From the NCBI GenBank assembly GCA_016744795.1, contig JADGDR010000003.1:124001-188000 (forward strand): a stretch of 64,000 bases of DNA, written 5' to 3'. The notes under the pieces were generated by a model. The model searched no databases. It was not told where the DNA came from and saw only the letters and a program-made list of their open reading frames with translations. Origin of the DNA: Sulfurospirillum sp. GTDB lineage: Bacteria > Campylobacterota > Campylobacteria > Campylobacterales > Sulfurospirillaceae. How positions within the stretch are numbered: the first letter of the stretch is position 1; each line of letters begins with the position of its first letter. The position numbers and the translations under genes were made by a program. This document shows positions 17,633-27,259 of the stretch, in pieces.

Positions 17633-18228
17633 TACTTACTTCCTCGAGATTTCATTCCTCGGTAGTGTTCTAAGTTGTTTGATATATTTTTTAAAGGAGA
17701 GTTCAAATCAATCTGAGCAAATTTTAATTTAGCTTCTTGAACTTTATCAGCTTTTAAAAGTTTATATCCTTCTTGCAATGCAATAAAGTCAGATAACAAC
17801 TCACTTTTTGAGTCATTTTTACCCTCTAAACTAGAGAGTTGATACATTGCTAAATCAGATATAACTGGATCTTTTGTATAGTTTGCTAACTCTTTTAAAA
17901 CTACAATATCATTTGATTCAAGTGCTTTTTGAAATCTATAAAAGTTATAAAGTCTTTCATTTTTATCTTTTAAAATCTCTTTTGATTCAGTGTCATTTTG
18001 ATTTACCAAAAGTTTACTATAAGCATTGTTTGAAGCTTCTAATCTACTCTCTTCCATTACAGTCATAGCAGCATAAGTACTTCCAGCTAATACAACTACA
18101 ACAGCGGCAGATATGATATAGTTTTTATACTTTTTGTAAAAACGCTCACTCTTTATTAGTCCTTCTAAAAACTGTTCTTCAGTTCCTATCTCTTTTTTTA
18201 TAGCTTCTATATTTTCTTTAAGTGCCAA
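17632..18228 (-). CDS. YfgM-like membrane-anchored TPR protein
   Basis: The start chosen is TTG 18228 (AAGGAT seven bases before); the longer frame to 18384 would run into the gatC start. The 198 residues have a cytoplasmic helix (LKENIEAIKKEIGTEEQF), one transmembrane helix near 42-62 (YIISAAVVVVLAGSTYAAM) and a periplasmic helical-repeat domain. This is the topology of YfgM, an ancillary SecYEG/periplasmic chaperone factor. It shares one base with the BamB-like gene start. In this family the periplasmic part folds as TPRs. Confidence 0.6.
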   Translation of the reverse strand: MALKENIEAIKKEIGTEEQFLEGLIKSERFYKKYKNYIISAAVVVVLAGSTYAAMTVMEESRLEASNNAYSKLLVNQNDTESKEILKDKNERLYNFYRFQKALESNDIVVLKELANYTKDPVISDLAMYQLSSLEGKNDSKSELLSDFIALQEGYKLLKADKVQEAKLKFAQIDLNSPLKNISNNLEHYRGMKSRGSK

Positions 18229-18335
18229 ATCTAAATCCTTTAAACTAAATAAGGTGGATATATTATCACAATAAAGATAAAAACAGACTTTTTTTGTTAT
18301 AATTGAGCAATAAAACAGGTTAGGATTATAAAAAT

Positions 18336-18626
18336 ATGAAAATTGATAATAATTTATTAAAAAAATTAGAAAAGTTATCTTCATTAGAAATTGATAGTGA
18401 TAAAAGAGAAGGTATGATAAACCAACTCTCCGAAATAGTTGAATTTATTGAAAACTTAAATGAATTGGATTTAGATAAAGAAGAAGCTACTTTTACAACT
18501 CTTAAAGGTGGAACACCTATGAGAGAAGATATTCCAAATGTAAACCCACAAATTATAAAAACCATATTCAAAAACGCTCCAAAAAGTGAAAATGGATTTT
18601 TTGTAGTACCAAAAATTATCGAATAA
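18336..18626 (+). CDS. gatC: Glutamyl/aspartyl-tRNA amidotransferase subunit C
   Basis: GatC is the small subunit stabilising the GatCAB complex that converts misacylated Glu-tRNA(Gln) (and Asp-tRNA(Asn)) to the correct aminoacyl-tRNA. The 96 residues include LLKKLEKLSSLEID at the start, LSEIVEFIENLNELD near 30-45 and the conserved tail TPMREDIPN plus FFVVPKIIE. gatA and gatB are not in the window. It diverges from the YfgM-like gene across a 107-bp spacer. Confidence 0.9.
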   Translation: MKIDNNLLKKLEKLSSLEIDSDKREGMINQLSEIVEFIENLNELDLDKEEATFTTLKGGTPMREDIPNVNPQIIKTIFKNAPKSENGFFVVPKIIE

Positions 18627-18654
18627 AATAAAATTATTGTAACAAAGGAAATTT

Positions 18655-19719
18655 ATGGCTCTTAATATCAAAGCTTTGCTTAAAAATATAGTTGCTTATA
18701 AGGCATCTGATTTGCACCTTGTAAGTCGAAGTGAACCGCAAATAAGAATAGATGGAAAACTTGTAGCCCTTGATATGAATAAACTTGATGGCAAAGAAAT
18801 AGAAGAGATGTGTTACACCCTTCTCTCAGATAGACAGAAAAAAGAGTTAGAAGAAAACAAAGAGATTGACTTCGCAGTAATGTTCCCTGATATTGGTCGT
18901 TTTCGTGCAAACTACTATTACACTATGAATAGCGAACTTGCTGCTGCTTTTAGAATTATTCCTATACAAATTCCATCTTTAGAAGACTTAAATTGCCCTA
19001 GTATTTTTAAAGATATTACCAAAAGAGAAAAAGGTCTTGTTCTTGTAACTGGTCCTACAGGTAGTGGTAAATCAACAACACTTGCAGCAATGCTTAATGA
19101 AATAAACAAAACTGAACATAGACATATCATAACCATTGAAGATCCTGTAGAGTTTGTTCATGAAAACCAAAGATCACTATTTTCACATAGAAATGTGGGT
19201 GAAGATACAAAAAGTTTTGCTAATGCATTAAAATATTCACTTCGTGAAGACCCAGATGTTATACTAGTTGGTGAAATGAGAGATAGAGAAACCATTAGCA
19301 CAGCTATAACTGCCGCTGAAACTGGTCACTTAGTTTTTGGAACACTTCATACTAATTCAGCAGTCCAAACAGTAAATAGAATAGTTGATAGTTTTGAAGG
19401 GCCTGAACAAGTACAAGTAAGAAACATGTTAGCAACTTCTTTATATTCAGTAATTTCTCAAAGTCTACTCCCAAAAAATGGTGGCGGTCGTGTTGCTATC
19501 CATGAAATACTAATAAATAATTCAGCTATTTCAAACCTCGTAAGAGAGAATAAACTACATCAGATATATTCACAAATGCAACTAAATCAATCAAAAACAG
19601 GAATGAGTACTCAAACACAAGCAATGGTGAAATTTCTAAAAGCAAATAATATATCAAAAGAAGATGCAATAAGATTTTCTACTCAACCACAAGAACTTAT
19701 CAACAACATTGGAATATAA
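18655..19719 (+). CDS. pilT: PilT-type retraction ATPase
   Basis: This 354-residue hexameric secretion ATPase of the PilT/PilU branch lacks the long N-terminal domain of PilB. N-terminal KASDLHLVSRSEPQIRIDG is diagnostic. Walker A GPTGSGKSTTLAAM lies near 133, the Asp box IITIEDPVEFVH near 165, Walker B DPDVILVGEMRD near 205 and the His box AAETGHLVFGTLHTNSA near 222. PilT depolymerises type IV pili for twitching and DNA uptake. The usual C-terminal AIRYA-like motif is not clear, so PilU or a twitching-related paralogue is possible. A GGDEF gene follows. Confidence 0.88.
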   Translation: MALNIKALLKNIVAYKASDLHLVSRSEPQIRIDGKLVALDMNKLDGKEIEEMCYTLLSDRQKKELEENKEIDFAVMFPDIGRFRANYYYTMNSELAAAFRIIPIQIPSLEDLNCPSIFKDITKREKGLVLVTGPTGSGKSTTLAAMLNEINKTEHRHIITIEDPVEFVHENQRSLFSHRNVGEDTKSFANALKYSLREDPDVILVGEMRDRETISTAITAAETGHLVFGTLHTNSAVQTVNRIVDSFEGPEQVQVRNMLATSLYSVISQSLLPKNGGGRVAIHEILINNSAISNLVRENKLHQIYSQMQLNQSKTGMSTQTQAMVKFLKANNISKEDAIRFSTQPQELINNIGI

Positions 19720-19789
19720 TCATAAATACAGCTTAAATTAGGTAGTATACATTTGCATGTAATATCTAATTTTAAGGCGTAACCTAATT

Positions 19790-20740
19790 ATGACTAAAAA
19801 CAATAATATAGTTGAGCAAATAACAAGCATAGGTGAAAGCTCTTTTTCTAAGTTAAAAGAGCTTAGTATTCCACCATATCCAAAGTATTATTATGATACT
19901 TTTATGGATGAATTAGCACATACTAATAATCCAATATTAATAGATTTATCAAAAAAATACTCATACCTTTTTTCAATAAGTGAAGCAGAAGACTCAATTA
20001 ACCACATCTCTTTTGAACTCGCAAAATCTAGCCTAAAAGAGTTTGAAAAATCAAATCAAACACTTAAACAAATCTCAGATAAAAGTTTTGTTGACATAGG
20101 GGCTATTAAAAAAGACTATGACAGAGTTCATACACAAGATATAATAAATACTTTTGATTCATTTCAAGGACAAATTCTAAATGAACTAAAAAATGCAGAT
20201 GAGACTATCACCAAATTAAAACTAGAGATAGAAAGATTAGAACGCGAATCACATATAGATCCTCTTACTAAAGCTTATAACAGAAGAGTTTTTACAAAAG
20301 ATATCTCTGATATACTAGATGCCGTTGGCGATAAAGATGTAGAAATGTTTCTTATATTAATAGATGCTGATGACTTTAAAAAAATAAATGATTCTTATGG
20401 ACATATAGCAGGAGATAAAACTCTTATATATTTAACAAAACTTATACAAAGTTCACTTAGAAAAGGTGTAAAAGTATATAGATATGGTGGTGAAGAATTT
20501 ATTATCATTTTAAACCGTACAACACTAGAAGAGGCACAAAAAAGTGTAAATAGAATCATAACAGAGACTAGCGAGAGTAAACTTTTATATAAAGGCCACA
20601 ATATACACCTAACAATAAGTGCAGGAATTACATGCTATAAAAAAGGTGACACTCCAGAAATGTTGATAGACAGAGCTGATAGTGCTCTTTATGATGCAAA
20701 AGCAGCTGGCAAAAATTGCTTTAAAGTAAAGTGTAAATAA
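19790..20740 (+). CDS. Diguanylate cyclase (GGDEF), soluble
   Basis: The 316 residues contain an N-terminal helical region (~1-145, ending in a coiled coil ETITKLKLEIERLERES) and a GGDEF domain with DPLTKAYNRRVF, LIDADDFKKINDSYGHIAGD and the active-site YRYGGEEFIIIL. It synthesises c-di-GMP from two GTP. No RxxD inhibitory site is visible in the five residues before GGEEF. No membrane segment is present. It follows the pilT-type gene by 70 bases and shares a base with cvpA. The intergenic region contains imperfect arms CTTAAATTAG/CTAATTTTAAG. Confidence 0.92.
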   Translation: MTKNNNIVEQITSIGESSFSKLKELSIPPYPKYYYDTFMDELAHTNNPILIDLSKKYSYLFSISEAEDSINHISFELAKSSLKEFEKSNQTLKQISDKSFVDIGAIKKDYDRVHTQDIINTFDSFQGQILNELKNADETITKLKLEIERLERESHIDPLTKAYNRRVFTKDISDILDAVGDKDVEMFLILIDADDFKKINDSYGHIAGDKTLIYLTKLIQSSLRKGVKVYRYGGEEFIIILNRTTLEEAQKSVNRIITETSESKLLYKGHNIHLTISAGITCYKKGDTPEMLIDRADSALYDAKAAGKNCFKVKCK

Positions 20741-21267
20741 TGGAAAACATATCAATATTTGACGTAATTTCCCTTTCACTTATTTTTATACTGGGGATAA
20801 AAGGTGTTATAAATGGTTTTATAAAAGAGTTTTTTGGACTTGTTGGTATTGTTGGTGGTATCTTTGTAGCTTCAAGATTTGCACAACTAATGGGCAAGTT
20901 AATAGATGAAAACCTTTATCAATTAGATAGTAGTGCAACTCTTTATATAGTTGGTTTTATTGCTGTTTTAATAGTTTTTTGGATTATTAGTCTATTTATT
21001 GGACATCTTTTAGAAAGTCTTATAAAAATGAGTGGTCTTGGTGGGATAGATAAACTTGCTGGATTTGTTGTAGGAAGTGCAAAAATCTTTTTAGTTTTTT
21101 CAATTTTAGCAGTAACATTATCAAACATAGAGTTTATAAAAACACAAGCGAATGAGTATATGAATAAAAGTTTCATGTACCCAATTTTCATAGAAACTGG
21201 TGCTTATATAGTTAAAATGGATAGTGATAAAATCACTAGAGATTTAAAAAAAACCATAGGGGAATAA
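20740..21267 (+). CDS. cvpA: CvpA family membrane protein
   Basis: This 175-residue inner-membrane protein has four hydrophobic helices. The family pattern starts with [36 protein letters not shown] and continues with the third and fourth helices around [20 protein letters not shown]. CvpA was named for a role in colicin V production and is now linked to envelope homeostasis; the exact function is unsettled. It is coupled to the GGDEF gene (one-base overlap) and to fur (one base apart). Confidence 0.85.
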   Translation: MENISIFDVISLSLIFILGIKGVINGFIKEFFGLVGIVGGIFVASRFAQLMGKLIDENLYQLDSSATLYIVGFIAVLIVFWIISLFIGHLLESLIKMSGLGGIDKLAGFVVGSAKIFLVFSILAVTLSNIEFIKTQANEYMNKSFMYPIFIETGAYIVKMDSDKITRDLKKTIGE

Positions 21268-21268
21268 A

Positions 21269-21730
21269 ATGGCAGATATAGAAAATATGGAATATGATTC
21301 ACTACTAGTAAGATTTAAGGATATTTTAAAGCACAATAATCTAAAGTTTACAAAACAAAGAGAAGTCGTATTGAAAACTATGTATAACAATGATGAGCAT
21401 TTCTCTCCTGAGAGCCTTTATGTATTAGTAAAAGAGACATATCCAGAACTAAATGTGGGAATTGCAACGGTGTATAGAACACTTAATCTTCTAGAGGAGT
21501 CTGATATGGTTACTTCACTCTCTTTTGGTTCATCAGGAAAGAAATTTGAACTAGGAAATAAACCTCACCATGATCATATGATATGTAAAATGTGTGATGA
21601 AATTATAGAGTTTGAAGACAATGGAATTGAAAAAAAACAAGAAGAGATAGCAAGTAAATATGGTTTTAAACTAACAAGCCATTTAATGCAACTATATGGC
21701 ATATGTAAAAAATGCCAAAAAAAACAATAG
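21269..21730 (+). CDS. fur: Ferric uptake regulator
   Basis: Fur is an iron-responsive repressor of 153 residues. An N-terminal winged helix with [26 protein letters not shown] and the recognition helix [16 protein letters not shown] is followed by the metal-sensing [18 protein letters not shown] and by CxxC pairs (CKMC, CKKC) for structural zinc. This is the better candidate for the global Fur whose boxes appear around 29.7, 34.3, 54.9 and 59-62 kb; a second, more divergent Fur-family gene lies at 50754-51209. Confidence 0.93.
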   Translation: MADIENMEYDSLLVRFKDILKHNNLKFTKQREVVLKTMYNNDEHFSPESLYVLVKETYPELNVGIATVYRTLNLLEESDMVTSLSFGSSGKKFELGNKPHHDHMICKMCDEIIEFEDNGIEKKQEEIASKYGFKLTSHLMQLYGICKKCQKKQ

Positions 21731-21750
21731 TATTATAATAAAGGAAAATT

Positions 21751-23262
21751 TTGATATTTGACAATCAATATGAACAACAAAGAATAGAAAAAGCAGAAGC
21801 ATTAAGAGAATTGGGGAAAAATCCATATACTCACAATATAAAAAAAGACTCAACTACTGAGGAATTTAAAAGATGTTATGAATATGTAAAAGATTCAGAA
21901 ACTAAACGTGATGAAAATAAAAAGAACACAGTAGTAGGAAGAATAAAATTTTTAAGACATATGGGTAAAGCAGCATTTGCAAAAGTAGAAGATGAAAAAG
22001 GTATTCTTCAAATCTATTTTAGTAGAGAAAGCATAGGAGAAGAGTGGTTTAAAGCAGTTAAAAAACTTGTAGAAGTTGGTGATATTATAAGTGTAACAGG
22101 ATTTCCATTTGTTACAAAAACTGGTGAATTATCTTTACATGTAAAGACCCTAGATATTGCTACAAAATCAATAACACCCCTACCAGAAAAGTTCCATGGA
22201 CTTACCGATATCGAACAAAGATATAGAAAACGATATCTTGATATGATTATGAACCCAAAAGTAAAAGAGACTTTTAAAATAAGAAGTAAGATTGTAAGTA
22301 CAATAAGACACTTTTTTGAAGAGAGAAGTTTTCTTGAAGTTGAGACTCCTATGATGCACCCAATTGCCGGTGGCGCAAATGCAAAACCTTTTGTAACCCA
22401 TCATAATGCACTTGGAATTGACAGATACCTTAGAATTGCACCAGAACTTTACCTAAAAAGACTTGTGGTAGGTGGATTTGAAGCTGTTTTTGAAATCAAT
22501 AGAAACTTTAGAAATGAAGGTATGGATTTAACTCACAATCCTGAATTTACAATGATAGAATTTTACTGGGCATATCATACTTACCATGATTTAATGGAAC
22601 TTACAGAAGAGATGTTTAATGTACTTTTAAAACAACTGAAACTACCTGCAAAAATTCCTTATGGAGATATAGAAATAGACTTTTCAGAAAAATTTAAAAA
22701 AATAACTTATAAAGATTCACTTATTGAGATTGGTAATATTCCTGCTGAAGTTATTGAAACAAAAGAGGAAATTTTAGCTTACTTAAAAAGTAAAGGTGAA
22801 GAGGCAAATGAAAAACTTAGCCTTGGTAAACTTTATGAAGAGTTATTTGACCTTTATGTTGAAGAAAAACTCATAAATCCAACTTTTATTATTGACTATC
22901 CAATTGACATCAGCCCACTTGCAAGAAGAAAAGATGATAATCCCGACATTGCTGAAAGATTTGAGCTATTTATGGCTGGACGTGAAATAGCAAATGGATT
23001 TAATGAGCTAAATGACCCAATAGACCAATACAATAGATTTGCTTCTCAGCTTGATGCTAAAAATGCTGGTGATGATGAAGCACATGAGATGGATGAAGAC
23101 TATGTAAAAGCTTTAGGTTACGGTTTACCTCCAACGGCAGGACAAGGGCTTGGAATAGATAGACTTACAATGCTTTTAACAAATGAGCAATCAATTAGAG
23201 ATGTCATACTATTCCCATCAATGAAACCAATAAATGATAATAATGAAAAGGAAGATAACTAA
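21751..23262 (+). CDS. lysS: Lysyl-tRNA synthetase, class II
   Basis: This enzyme charges tRNA(Lys). The start is TTG 21751 with AAGGAAAA just before. The 503 residues include the OB-fold anticodon domain ([21 protein letters not shown] near 62-82), motif 2 ([24 protein letters not shown]) and motif 3 ([17 protein letters not shown] near 465). It shares a base with glyA. One copy of the repeated palindrome TTACATGTAA lies in its coding region. Confidence 0.96.
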   Translation: MIFDNQYEQQRIEKAEALRELGKNPYTHNIKKDSTTEEFKRCYEYVKDSETKRDENKKNTVVGRIKFLRHMGKAAFAKVEDEKGILQIYFSRESIGEEWFKAVKKLVEVGDIISVTGFPFVTKTGELSLHVKTLDIATKSITPLPEKFHGLTDIEQRYRKRYLDMIMNPKVKETFKIRSKIVSTIRHFFEERSFLEVETPMMHPIAGGANAKPFVTHHNALGIDRYLRIAPELYLKRLVVGGFEAVFEINRNFRNEGMDLTHNPEFTMIEFYWAYHTYHDLMELTEEMFNVLLKQLKLPAKIPYGDIEIDFSEKFKKITYKDSLIEIGNIPAEVIETKEEILAYLKSKGEEANEKLSLGKLYEELFDLYVEEKLINPTFIIDYPIDISPLARRKDDNPDIAERFELFMAGREIANGFNELNDPIDQYNRFASQLDAKNAGDDEAHEMDEDYVKALGYGLPPTAGQGLGIDRLTMLLTNEQSIRDVILFPSMKPINDNNEKEDN

Positions 23263-24509
23263 TGAGTATTTTAAAAAATGTTGACCCAGAAGTTTATGGA
23301 CTTATAGAAAATGAATTAGAAAGACAAACCAATCATTTAGAGATGATAGCAAGTGAAAACTTTACTTATCCAGCTGTTATGGAAGCTATGGGAAGTGTTT
23401 TTACAAATAAATATGCAGAAGGTTATCCTTACAAAAGATATTATGGTGGATGTGAATTTGCTGACCAAGTAGAACAGATTGCAATTGACAGAGCTTGTGA
23501 GCTTTTTGAATGCAAATATGCAAATGTTCAACCAAATTCTGGAAGTCAAGCTAATCAAGGAGTATATCAAGCCCTTCTAAAGCCATTCGATAAAATACTT
23601 GGTATGGACTTAAGTCATGGTGGACACTTAACACACGGTTCAAAAGTGAGTAGTTCTGGTAAAACATACTCAAGCTTCTTTTATGGAGTTGAGATGGATG
23701 GAAATATTAACTATGACAAAGTAAGAGAAATAGCACACATAGTCAAACCAAAAATGATTATATGTGGAGCAAGTGCATATCCAAGAGAGATTGATTTTGC
23801 TAAGTTTAGAGAGATAGCTGATGAAGTAGGAGCATTTTTGTTTGCAGACATTGCACATATTGCTGGTCTTGTAGCTGCTGGTGAGCACCCTAGCCCATTT
23901 CCTCATTGTGATATTGTTACAACAACTACACACAAAACACTTAGAGGTCCTCGTGGTGGACTTATTATGACAAATGATGAAGACATAGCAAAAAAAGTAA
24001 ATAGCGCAATTTTCCCAGGTATTCAAGGTGGTCCTCTTGTTCATGTAATTGCTGCAAAAGCTGTTGGATTTGCAGAAAACTTAAAACCTGAATGGAAACA
24101 GTATGCTAAAGATGTAAAAGCAAATGCAAAAGTATTAAGTGATGTTCTTATTAAAAGAGGATATGATATAGTTAGCGGTGGAACTGATAACCACTTAGTT
24201 TTAGTAAGTTTCCTTGGACGTGAATTTAGTGGTAAAGACGCTGACGCTGCTCTTGGAAATGCAGGAATAACTATAAACAAAAATACAGTACCAGGTGAGA
24301 ACAGAAGTCCATTTGTGACAAGTGGCGTTCGTATTGGAAGTCCAGCTCTTACTGCTCGTGGAATGAAAACAAAAGAGTTTGAAATCATAGCAGGAAAAAT
24401 AGCTGATGTTCTTGATAATATCAATGACACAGAACTTCATCTAAAAATAAAAGCACAAATGAAAGAGTTAGCAAGTAACTTTGTTATCTATAATAGAGCA
24501 ACATATTAA
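23262..24509 (+). CDS. glyA: Serine hydroxymethyltransferase
   Basis: GlyA interconverts serine and glycine with tetrahydrofolate, feeding one-carbon units. The 415 residues show the N-terminal [29 protein letters not shown], the substrate loop [11 protein letters not shown] and the PLP-lysine motif [14 protein letters not shown] near 225. The full-length C-terminal domain is present. It sits between lysS and a DUF1882 gene, an order I associate with Campylobacterota. Confidence 0.96.
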   Translation: MSILKNVDPEVYGLIENELERQTNHLEMIASENFTYPAVMEAMGSVFTNKYAEGYPYKRYYGGCEFADQVEQIAIDRACELFECKYANVQPNSGSQANQGVYQALLKPFDKILGMDLSHGGHLTHGSKVSSSGKTYSSFFYGVEMDGNINYDKVREIAHIVKPKMIICGASAYPREIDFAKFREIADEVGAFLFADIAHIAGLVAAGEHPSPFPHCDIVTTTTHKTLRGPRGGLIMTNDEDIAKKVNSAIFPGIQGGPLVHVIAAKAVGFAENLKPEWKQYAKDVKANAKVLSDVLIKRGYDIVSGGTDNHLVLVSFLGREFSGKDADAALGNAGITINKNTVPGENRSPFVTSGVRIGSPALTARGMKTKEFEIIAGKIADVLDNINDTELHLKIKAQMKELASNFVIYNRATY

Positions 24510-24522
24510 ATAAAGGATTTAC

Positions 24523-25065
24523 ATGCATAATATTGATACTTCTCTAATAAAAATGTTGAGTGATCACTATTGGATAAAACGTGATTCTATTATCGAAAAA
24601 AGGAACCACAATGGTCGCCTTTTTTTCGATAAATATGAAAAAGTTAATAAAACATTAACAAGTACTATTGTAAATCAACATTTAAAAGGTGAAATCACAG
24701 TTGCTCACTCTTTGATTAATTCACGTAACAAAGTGGAAAATATAGTCATAGATTACAATGGAAGAAATACAGAGCGATTTTGGCATAGAGCGCAACTTCT
24801 TTTAAGAGAAGAAGGGTTTATAAACTTTACTGCTTATGAGAGTAAAACTCCTGGACATCTTCATGTTTATATACACAAAGGGCATACAACTCTACAAGAA
24901 GCATATCAAATAGGAAAAATGATTTCTGCTAAGCTTGCTCAAAGATTACCAAGGGAGTGGAAAATCTTTCCAGACCCTGATATCCCAAAAGAGTTTAACA
25001 TATTGGCTTTGCCATATAAAATGTATAACAAAGAAAGAGGAGCTTCTTGGTCGAAGCATATGTAA
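24523..25065 (+). CDS. DUF1882 family protein
   Basis: This 180-residue soluble protein belongs, as far as I recall, to a family nearly confined to Campylobacterota and found after glyA. Conserved-looking stretches are YWIKRDSIIEKRNHNGRLFF near 16, IVIDYNGRNTERFWHRAQLL near 84 and GHLHVYIHKGHTTLQEAY near 121. The layout (paired acid in a strand, then LHVYIHKGH) recalls archaeo-eukaryotic primase-like folds, but this is only a visual impression. RNA from codons ~23-36 can form a terminator-like hairpin. Confidence 0.7.
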   Translation: MHNIDTSLIKMLSDHYWIKRDSIIEKRNHNGRLFFDKYEKVNKTLTSTIVNQHLKGEITVAHSLINSRNKVENIVIDYNGRNTERFWHRAQLLLREEGFINFTAYESKTPGHLHVYIHKGHTTLQEAYQIGKMISAKLAQRLPREWKIFPDPDIPKEFNILALPYKMYNKERGASWSKHM

Positions 25066-25086
25066 GGTTTATGGCATAGATAATGC

Positions 25087-25096
25087 TTACATGTAA
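25087..25096. repeat. Copy of the dispersed palindrome TTACATGTAA (intergenic example)
   Basis: The ten-base palindrome TTACATGTAA occurs twelve times in the window, at 3142, 6437, 6464, 7455, 8615, 8881, 22135, 25087, 27927, 41214, 42935 and 50905 (left ends), mostly inside genes and in different reading frames. This copy is in the spacer before the SPOR gene. Its overrepresentation is discussed as a finding. Confidence 0.8.
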
Positions 25097-25125
25097 AAAA
25101 GAAATAACTGTATAAGGGGATAGGA

Positions 25126-25842
25126 ATGGAAGATAAAAATGAACTTAGTGATATTGTTTTAGAAAAAAATGACAACAAATCTATGAAAACTAAACGTATA
25201 CTAGTCATAGTCGCACTTTTAATAGTGGTATTTTTAGTAGTTTTAGTAGTAATGAGAGTCGTAAACAAACCCGCTGAGAAAAACAATACAACAAAACTTA
25301 TTTTACCTCCAAATCCAACTGAAAAAGTAGCTGAAGTAAAAAAAGAAGATGACCTTTTTAAACAAGTTCCTATTATACAAGAAGAGGATAAAAAAGAGAG
25401 TTTTGAAGAGATGGTTAAAAGTCTTAAAGAAAAAGAGATCCAAAAACAAGAAGATTTAAAACCAAAAGTTACAGAGACTAAGAAAATTATAAAAACAGTA
25501 CAAACTAAAGAAAAACCTAAAGTTGTTAAAACACAAAAAAGAACAAAACCTATAATACCTCTTAAAAAAAGAAAAAATGTAAAAAAATCAAATAATCATT
25601 TAGCAACGGTAGGTGTATATGTTCAAGTAGGTGCAACATCAAGACTAACTCCCGATAAAAAATTCTTAGCAAAACTTGCTTCAAAAAAATATGAATATAA
25701 ACTATTACCCATAGATGTAAAAGGCACAAAAGTTACCAAAATTCTAATTGGACCATATACAAATGGAACTGAGGCAAGAACAGTACTAGCCGATATAAAA
25801 TCTAGTATCAATAAAAATGCCTTTATATATAGAGTAAAGTAG
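25126..25842 (+). CDS. SPOR-domain membrane protein
   Basis: The 238 residues comprise a cytoplasmic tail, one transmembrane helix near 26-46 (LVIVALLIVVFLVVLVVM), a long charged Lys/Glu/Pro-rich periplasmic linker and a C-terminal SPOR domain (YVQVGATSRLT through ILIGPYTNGTEARTVL). SPOR domains bind denuded septal peptidoglycan, so a role at the division site is likely, as for FtsN or DedD, although it is not necessarily the FtsN orthologue. The trpE start follows four bases after the stop. Confidence 0.82.
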   Translation: MEDKNELSDIVLEKNDNKSMKTKRILVIVALLIVVFLVVLVVMRVVNKPAEKNNTTKLILPPNPTEKVAEVKKEDDLFKQVPIIQEEDKKESFEEMVKSLKEKEIQKQEDLKPKVTETKKIIKTVQTKEKPKVVKTQKRTKPIIPLKKRKNVKKSNNHLATVGVYVQVGATSRLTPDKKFLAKLASKKYEYKLLPIDVKGTKVTKILIGPYTNGTEARTVLADIKSSINKNAFIYRVK

Positions 25843-25845
25843 TAA

Positions 25846-27258
25846 ATGTTATATACAAAAAAAATACTATTTGATCAACTAACCCCAATAACTATTTTTT
25901 CAAAATTGAAAAATCATTTTGGGGATGAGTTAACTTTTCTTTTTGAGAGTGCTATTAACTCTGAAGAAGTGAATTTTAGTTTTCTTTTTATAGGTGCACG
26001 TGAAAGAATCATACACAAAGAAAATAAAGCTTTACATGTAGATGAAAATCACAATGAAAATAGTCTGGGTGATAATCCATTTGACTACCTTAAAAAGAGA
26101 TATTCAACATTAGATACCGATAAATATAAAAAATATGGACAAGCCAATGGCCTTGGTTTTGTAGATGGTTTTATTGGTTACATTGGTTATGATGCAGTCA
26201 AAACATTTGAGCCTCGTTTGAAATCTCATATGGATTCATTAAAAAGTGAAATTGATATTCCTGATATGGATTTGATAAGACCAAAACTAGTATGTACTTT
26301 TTCTCACAAATCAAACACCCTTACACTTCATACTTTTATGGATAGTTTTGCTTCCAAACTTGATGAAATTGAAACGATGTTAAAAGAACCTCATAACTAT
26401 TTGGAAATTAAAAAATCAATCATAAACACTTCAAAAGGTTCATTTGCTTTTAGTAAAGAGAAGTTTTTTGATATGATAACCCGTTCAAAAGAGATGATAA
26501 GAAATGGTGATGTATTTCAAATTCTTATGTCAAATAGATTTACACAATATGCAGAAATAGATAAACTTAGTTTTTATAGAGTACTCAGAAATAAAAACCC
26601 ATCTCCATATATGTTTTTACTGGATTTTGACACCTTTGCAATAGCAGGAAGTTCACCTGAAGTTATGGTTGGATTAAAAAATAACCATATCACACTAAGA
26701 CCAATTGCAGGAACAAGGAAACGCGGTTCTACTTATGAAAAAGATAAAGTCTATGAAGAAGAACTCTTAAATGATGAGAAAGAGAGAGCTGAACATCTTA
26801 TGCTTATCGATCTTGGTCGTAATGATGTAGGTAAAGTAGCCAAAGTTGGAACTGTAAAAGTAAGTGATATGATGAGAGTTGAGCGTTATTCTCATGTAAT
26901 GCATATGGTTAGTGATGTTGGTGGAACACTAGATGAAAAGAGTGATATGTTTGATCTTTTTGCAGCAACATTTACAGCAGGAACGATGACAGGAACTCCA
27001 AAAATAAGAGCAATGGAGCTTATCAGTGATTTTGAAGGAATCAAAAGAAGCTTTTATAGTGGGGCTGTTGGTTACTTTGGATTTGATGGAAATATGGATA
27101 GTGCCATCATGATAAGAACCGCATACTTAGATAACGAAAAAATAATCTTCCAAGCAGGAGCAGGAATTGTAGCTGACAGCAAACCTGAACTAGAATACTT
27201 AGAAGTAACAAATAAACTTGGAGCAATGACTAGTTCTCTAAACGACCTAAAGGAATAA
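25846..27258 (+). CDS. trpE: Anthranilate synthase component I
   Basis: TrpE converts chorismate and ammonia to anthranilate, the first step of tryptophan synthesis. The 470 residues have an N-terminal regulatory lobe and the chorismate-binding domain with FQILMSNRFTQ near 226, RPIAGTRKRGSTYEKD near 286, LIDLGRNDVGKVAK near 322, TMTGTPKIRAMELI near 380 and AGAGIVADSKPELEY near 443. PabB is similar, but the DLGRNDVGKV and GAGIVADS wording favours TrpE. The glutaminase partner and other trp genes are not in the window. aroE follows directly. Confidence 0.85.
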   Translation: MLYTKKILFDQLTPITIFSKLKNHFGDELTFLFESAINSEEVNFSFLFIGARERIIHKENKALHVDENHNENSLGDNPFDYLKKRYSTLDTDKYKKYGQANGLGFVDGFIGYIGYDAVKTFEPRLKSHMDSLKSEIDIPDMDLIRPKLVCTFSHKSNTLTLHTFMDSFASKLDEIETMLKEPHNYLEIKKSIINTSKGSFAFSKEKFFDMITRSKEMIRNGDVFQILMSNRFTQYAEIDKLSFYRVLRNKNPSPYMFLLDFDTFAIAGSSPEVMVGLKNNHITLRPIAGTRKRGSTYEKDKVYEEELLNDEKERAEHLMLIDLGRNDVGKVAKVGTVKVSDMMRVERYSHVMHMVSDVGGTLDEKSDMFDLFAATFTAGTMTGTPKIRAMELISDFEGIKRSFYSGAVGYFGFDGNMDSAIMIRTAYLDNEKIIFQAGAGIVADSKPELEYLEVTNKLGAMTSSLNDLKE

Positions 27259-27259
27259 T

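Noticed and set aside
17632-18384. Longer reading of the YfgM-like gene starting at 18384
   Set aside because: The extra N-terminus is low-complexity Phe/Tyr/Ile-rich translated spacer and overlaps the gatC start. TTG 18228 has a good ribosome site.
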